DNA of 64,000 nucleotides from Nematopogon swammerdamellus. Lineage: Eukaryota > Arthropoda > Insecta > Lepidoptera > Adelidae. Shown here piece after piece: positions 61,335-64,000 of the stretch. The DNA lies in assembly GCA_946902875.1 (NCBI GenBank), contig OX336349.1:19553891-19617890 (forward strand), written 5' to 3'. A program made the position numbers and the translations under genes. Numbering within the stretch: the stretch's first letter is position 1; the number at the start of each line of letters is the position of its first letter. The notes below the pieces were generated by a model. The model had not been told where the DNA came from, did no database searches, and saw only the letters and a list, made by a program, of their open reading frames with translations.

Positions 61335-61650
61335 GAAAAGAATGGCCCCACTGCATTTCTCCCCATGCATGTCGTAAAAGGCGACTAAGGAATAAGGACA
61401 CGATGCCGTGCTAAAGAGCAACAGGCTAGCCACCTCTCACCTTGGAATGGTCCTTCCACCGAGTCATGCAGCAGGTGGGTCTTTGTGCCTTACTTGCTGC
61501 TTGATAGTTATCTTGTCTGAATATTTTGCTAAAAGTGGTGGTCGATGTTGTGCTGTAATTTACAAAAGACTATCTGCAGCACAACTCCGATTACTCTGCT
61601 TACCCCGATTGTCGGGATACAGCGTGCGGTATGTATGTATGCATGCTACC
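61335..61650 (+). repeat. SINE family C, full length
   Basis: AAGAATGGCCCCACTGCATT to CGATTGTCGGGATACAGCGT and a short TATG tail. Confidence 0.85.
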
Positions 61651-62727
61651 CTAAATGTATATCTAGGCATTTTAGTTTGACGTTTGACTTTCATTATGAT
61701 TATGTCTATATAATCATATCATACATAACATAATCCACAATGAAGTCACTGCATTACTCGTTGACCTAGGATGTGTTAAGTCATGTGTAGTGTAGTGTAG
61801 CTAGTCATGCAAAACTATGTGTACACGTATGAATGGATGTACATACATACACCGCTTGCATAGCTCAACGCTGTAGCGGTGATATAATTTGCACAAAAAA
61901 AAAACGCTCCACAACACTGCAGTTAATGTATGCAATAGAGCAGTGGTTCCCAATCTTATATTTTTATGAGTACCCCTTAGCATATTTTGTTGAAACCCAC
62001 GTACCCCTGAGTAAAATGTTTGAATAAAACAATTTTCATATGGTTGTTATTTTTACAAAGTTAATAAAGCTGTTTATCCATTTATAGTCATTTGTTTGAT
62101 GCTAATATTAACCCTTTAGCTCCCGCAGTTTTCAACTATTTACAATGCTTACGTCGGTAAACTCCCAGCCCTTTTCGCCGCGCGCAAAAACGCGAAATTT
62201 TGGCGCGCGCGCTCCCGCACAATTCGAATATCCCGCCTCAATCGATCGATCCATCAATGATCTGTATTCAGTCTGATTTGTACTGAAATTGCGCATTCAG
62301 TCATACCGAACACTTCAGGATTCACTTATTTAGAAGCACAGACCGATTTTTTTAACTCCAGGCAAAACAAAACACACTCGACATTTTTTTTGGTTTTTTC
62401 TGACCAAAACTGTATAATTTCCTCCCACAAGTCGCCCATCAAAATATAGGTATTGAAACGTACTCTAGAATACGGGTACCCGAAATAGGGTACAAGTTCT
62501 GTGTATTCCAGTGTCTGTGGAAATGTCAGTTGTCATGGGAGCCATTTTTTTTTTACATTTTCAAAAAATATTTTCTGTGTGAAGGTGATGTGTTGCCCAG
62601 TCATGTTTGATAATAGTTACTAGTAAATTTAACCAAGAATGTATACCAGTATTCAGTTCTACTAAGAAAAAATAGTAGAATTAGTTATGAATTAGTTATG
62701 AATTAAATAGGGAGCCGCGCCGCGCCG

Positions 62728-62803
62728 ACACCCGGCCGGGTGTTGTGGGAGTCCACTACTACGCGCCGCGTAAAACCCGGCCGGGTGTTGTGGGAGCCAA
62801 GGG
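62728..62803. repeat. Direct repeat of a CCGGCCGG palindrome block
   Basis: ACCCGGCCGGGTGTTGTGGG occurs twice 47 bp apart, each with the 12-bp palindrome ACCCGGCCGGGT. It lies inside the hAT element. Confidence 0.75.
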
Positions 62804-63199
62804 GTAGTTATGTTTATCCTACTAATATTATAAACGCGAAAGTTTGTGAGGATGGATGGATGTATGGATCTTTGTTCCTCTTTCACGCGAAAACTACTGA
62901 ACGGATTTTGATGAGACTTTACAGTACTATAGCTTATACATCAGAATAACATATTGGCTATATAGCATCACGCTAAATAGCCTTAGGGCTCCGCAGTATC
63001 AAATAAAGTATAGTATGGACGGCAGGGAGAGAATATAAAATTAATTTTAAAATTATTTTTTTATTATATCCAAGTTTAATGTGTCAAATCTACTTAGTAA
63101 TCACAATACAATACGAAATAGGTCCTAATCAACCACTCATCAGTGGAGATAATTTTCACTAATGATATAAGTGGGCACCTTTCTTCTTCATAGTAAACT

Positions 63200-63435
63200 A
63201 CACATACATACATATCACACACGCTGAATCCCGACAATCGGGGTAAGCAGAGTAATCGGTGTTGTGCTGCAAGAACTCTGGTAAATTACAGCACAACACC
63301 GACCACCACGTTTCGCAAATTATTCGAACAAGATTCAATCGATCAAGCAGCAAGTAAGGCACGAAGACCCACCTGCTGCATGACTCGGCGGAAGTACCAT
63401 GCCAAGGTGAGAGGTGGCGAGCCTGTCGCTATGCA
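63200..63435 (-). repeat. SINE family C inside the hAT element
   Basis: CATACATACATATCACACAC, then GCTGAATCCCGACAATCGGG. It is truncated near GAGGTGGCGAGCCTGTCGC. Confidence 0.83.
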
Positions 63436-63867
63436 GAGGTTATGTAGAGGTTAACGTGGCCATTAAGTGCGCCCACGCGTACCCCTTCTCTTGAGCCTAC
63501 GTACCCCTGGGGGTACGCGTACCACCACTTGGGAACCACTGCTATAGAGAAACGATCGACACACTTCCAGTCTTGGCACATTGGCCGTGTTTGTTTCTTC
63601 TGGGTGAAAAAAACAACATTAATTTAGTGCGCTTACGAGTACCGCAATTTAATTATGCTCGTAGTTTGTCGGGAATGGCCAAAGAATTTGTTGAGAACTT
63701 TTAAGTTTAGTTTAGAATTCCCGCACGGCCAAAAATGACACTGGAAATTGTGTGAACCCAAATCTATCAGTGGTGCCCAAACGGTCTATATCGATCGACC
63801 TGTCGATCTTTATTGATTTTAGGTCGATCGCTGAAAATATGTAGTACAAGAACGGACTCATAGAATT

Positions 63868-64000
63868 TTTTTTTTTTTATTGAAACTGACACAGTTGGCT
63901 ACATCACCTACAACATCCGTGATGTCAGCCCATAACACCGGGTGAACTAGGTGCCATGTCAGTGCTTCCCTTCATTTCGCGCCGGCTACACTGAACTAGA
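63868..64000 (-). repeat. SINE family B, cut by the window edge
   Basis: T-run, TATTGAAACTGACACAGTTG and about 110 bp of reverse body before the window ends. Confidence 0.75.

Larger units (their letters stand above)
61941..63541. mobile_element. hAT-type element, related to 23,351-24,131
   Basis: Termini CAGTGGTTCCCAATC and TTGGGAACCACTG are flanked by an 8-bp duplication with one mismatch (CAATAGAG and CTATAGAG). It shares TTAGCATATTTT near the left and GGGGGTACGCGTAC near the right with the shorter relative. The extra length comes from insertions: an RTE-like stretch (62,815-63,000) and a family C SINE (63,200-63,435). No transposase was seen. Confidence 0.85.

Overview
This is eukaryotic nuclear DNA, most likely from a moth or butterfly. 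The evidence is small spliced exons with canonical GT-AG introns, families such as ARPC2 and TMIE, and a very dense load of short interspersed, fold-back and hAT-like repeats of lepidopteran style. Nothing looks bacterial and there is no CRISPR array. Exons were joined by reading splice sites and reading-frame phase by eye. Gene identities come from recognising family motifs, not from a search.

Five protein genes are supported. (1) About 6.25-17.17 kb, plus strand: at least ten exons of a long coiled-coil protein whose 5' exons are not seen. I do not recognise the family. (2) Minus strand, 43,928-43,779 and 28,832-28,698: two phase-compatible exons forming the C-terminus of an unrecognised gene (called gene X here), with a probable 2.9-kb 3' UTR down to about 25.8 kb. 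(3) Minus strand, 37,292-30,486: a complete four-exon UPF0047/YjbQ-family gene of 165 codons, lying inside the large intron of gene X. (4) Plus strand, 38,386-45,927: a complete four-exon TMIE homologue of 178 codons (transmembrane inner ear protein, a mechanotransduction-channel subunit), divergent from the YjbQ gene. Its second intron contains the antisense exon of gene X. (5) Minus strand, 56,164-50,073: the five 3' exons of ARPC2 (Arp2/3 complex subunit 2); the N-terminal exons lie beyond the right edge.

The rest is mostly transposable elements. Three short interspersed families, labelled A, B and C here, occur in over 30 copies. They are modular: A has a tRNA-like head; B has either a composite tRNA-like plus 5S-rRNA-like head or the head of C; the bodies of A and B are distantly alike. 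There are at least three hAT-type elements with 8-bp target duplications, about ten fold-back MITEs, CR1/Jockey-type LINE fragments and a broken Ty3/gypsy fragment. Tandem arrays include four copies of a 230-bp unit (1.45-2.39 kb), a roughly 54-67-bp array just before the first visible coiled-coil exon, and a 33-bp palindromic array near 52.9 kb.

The most unusual structure is at 19.95-20.58 kb: eight hairpins that keep the same loop of about 16 nt while the flanking stem sequences change in a pairing-preserving way, inside a 3-kb stretch without coding potential. Transposable elements also repeatedly sit within 4-45 bp of splice sites in several of the genes.
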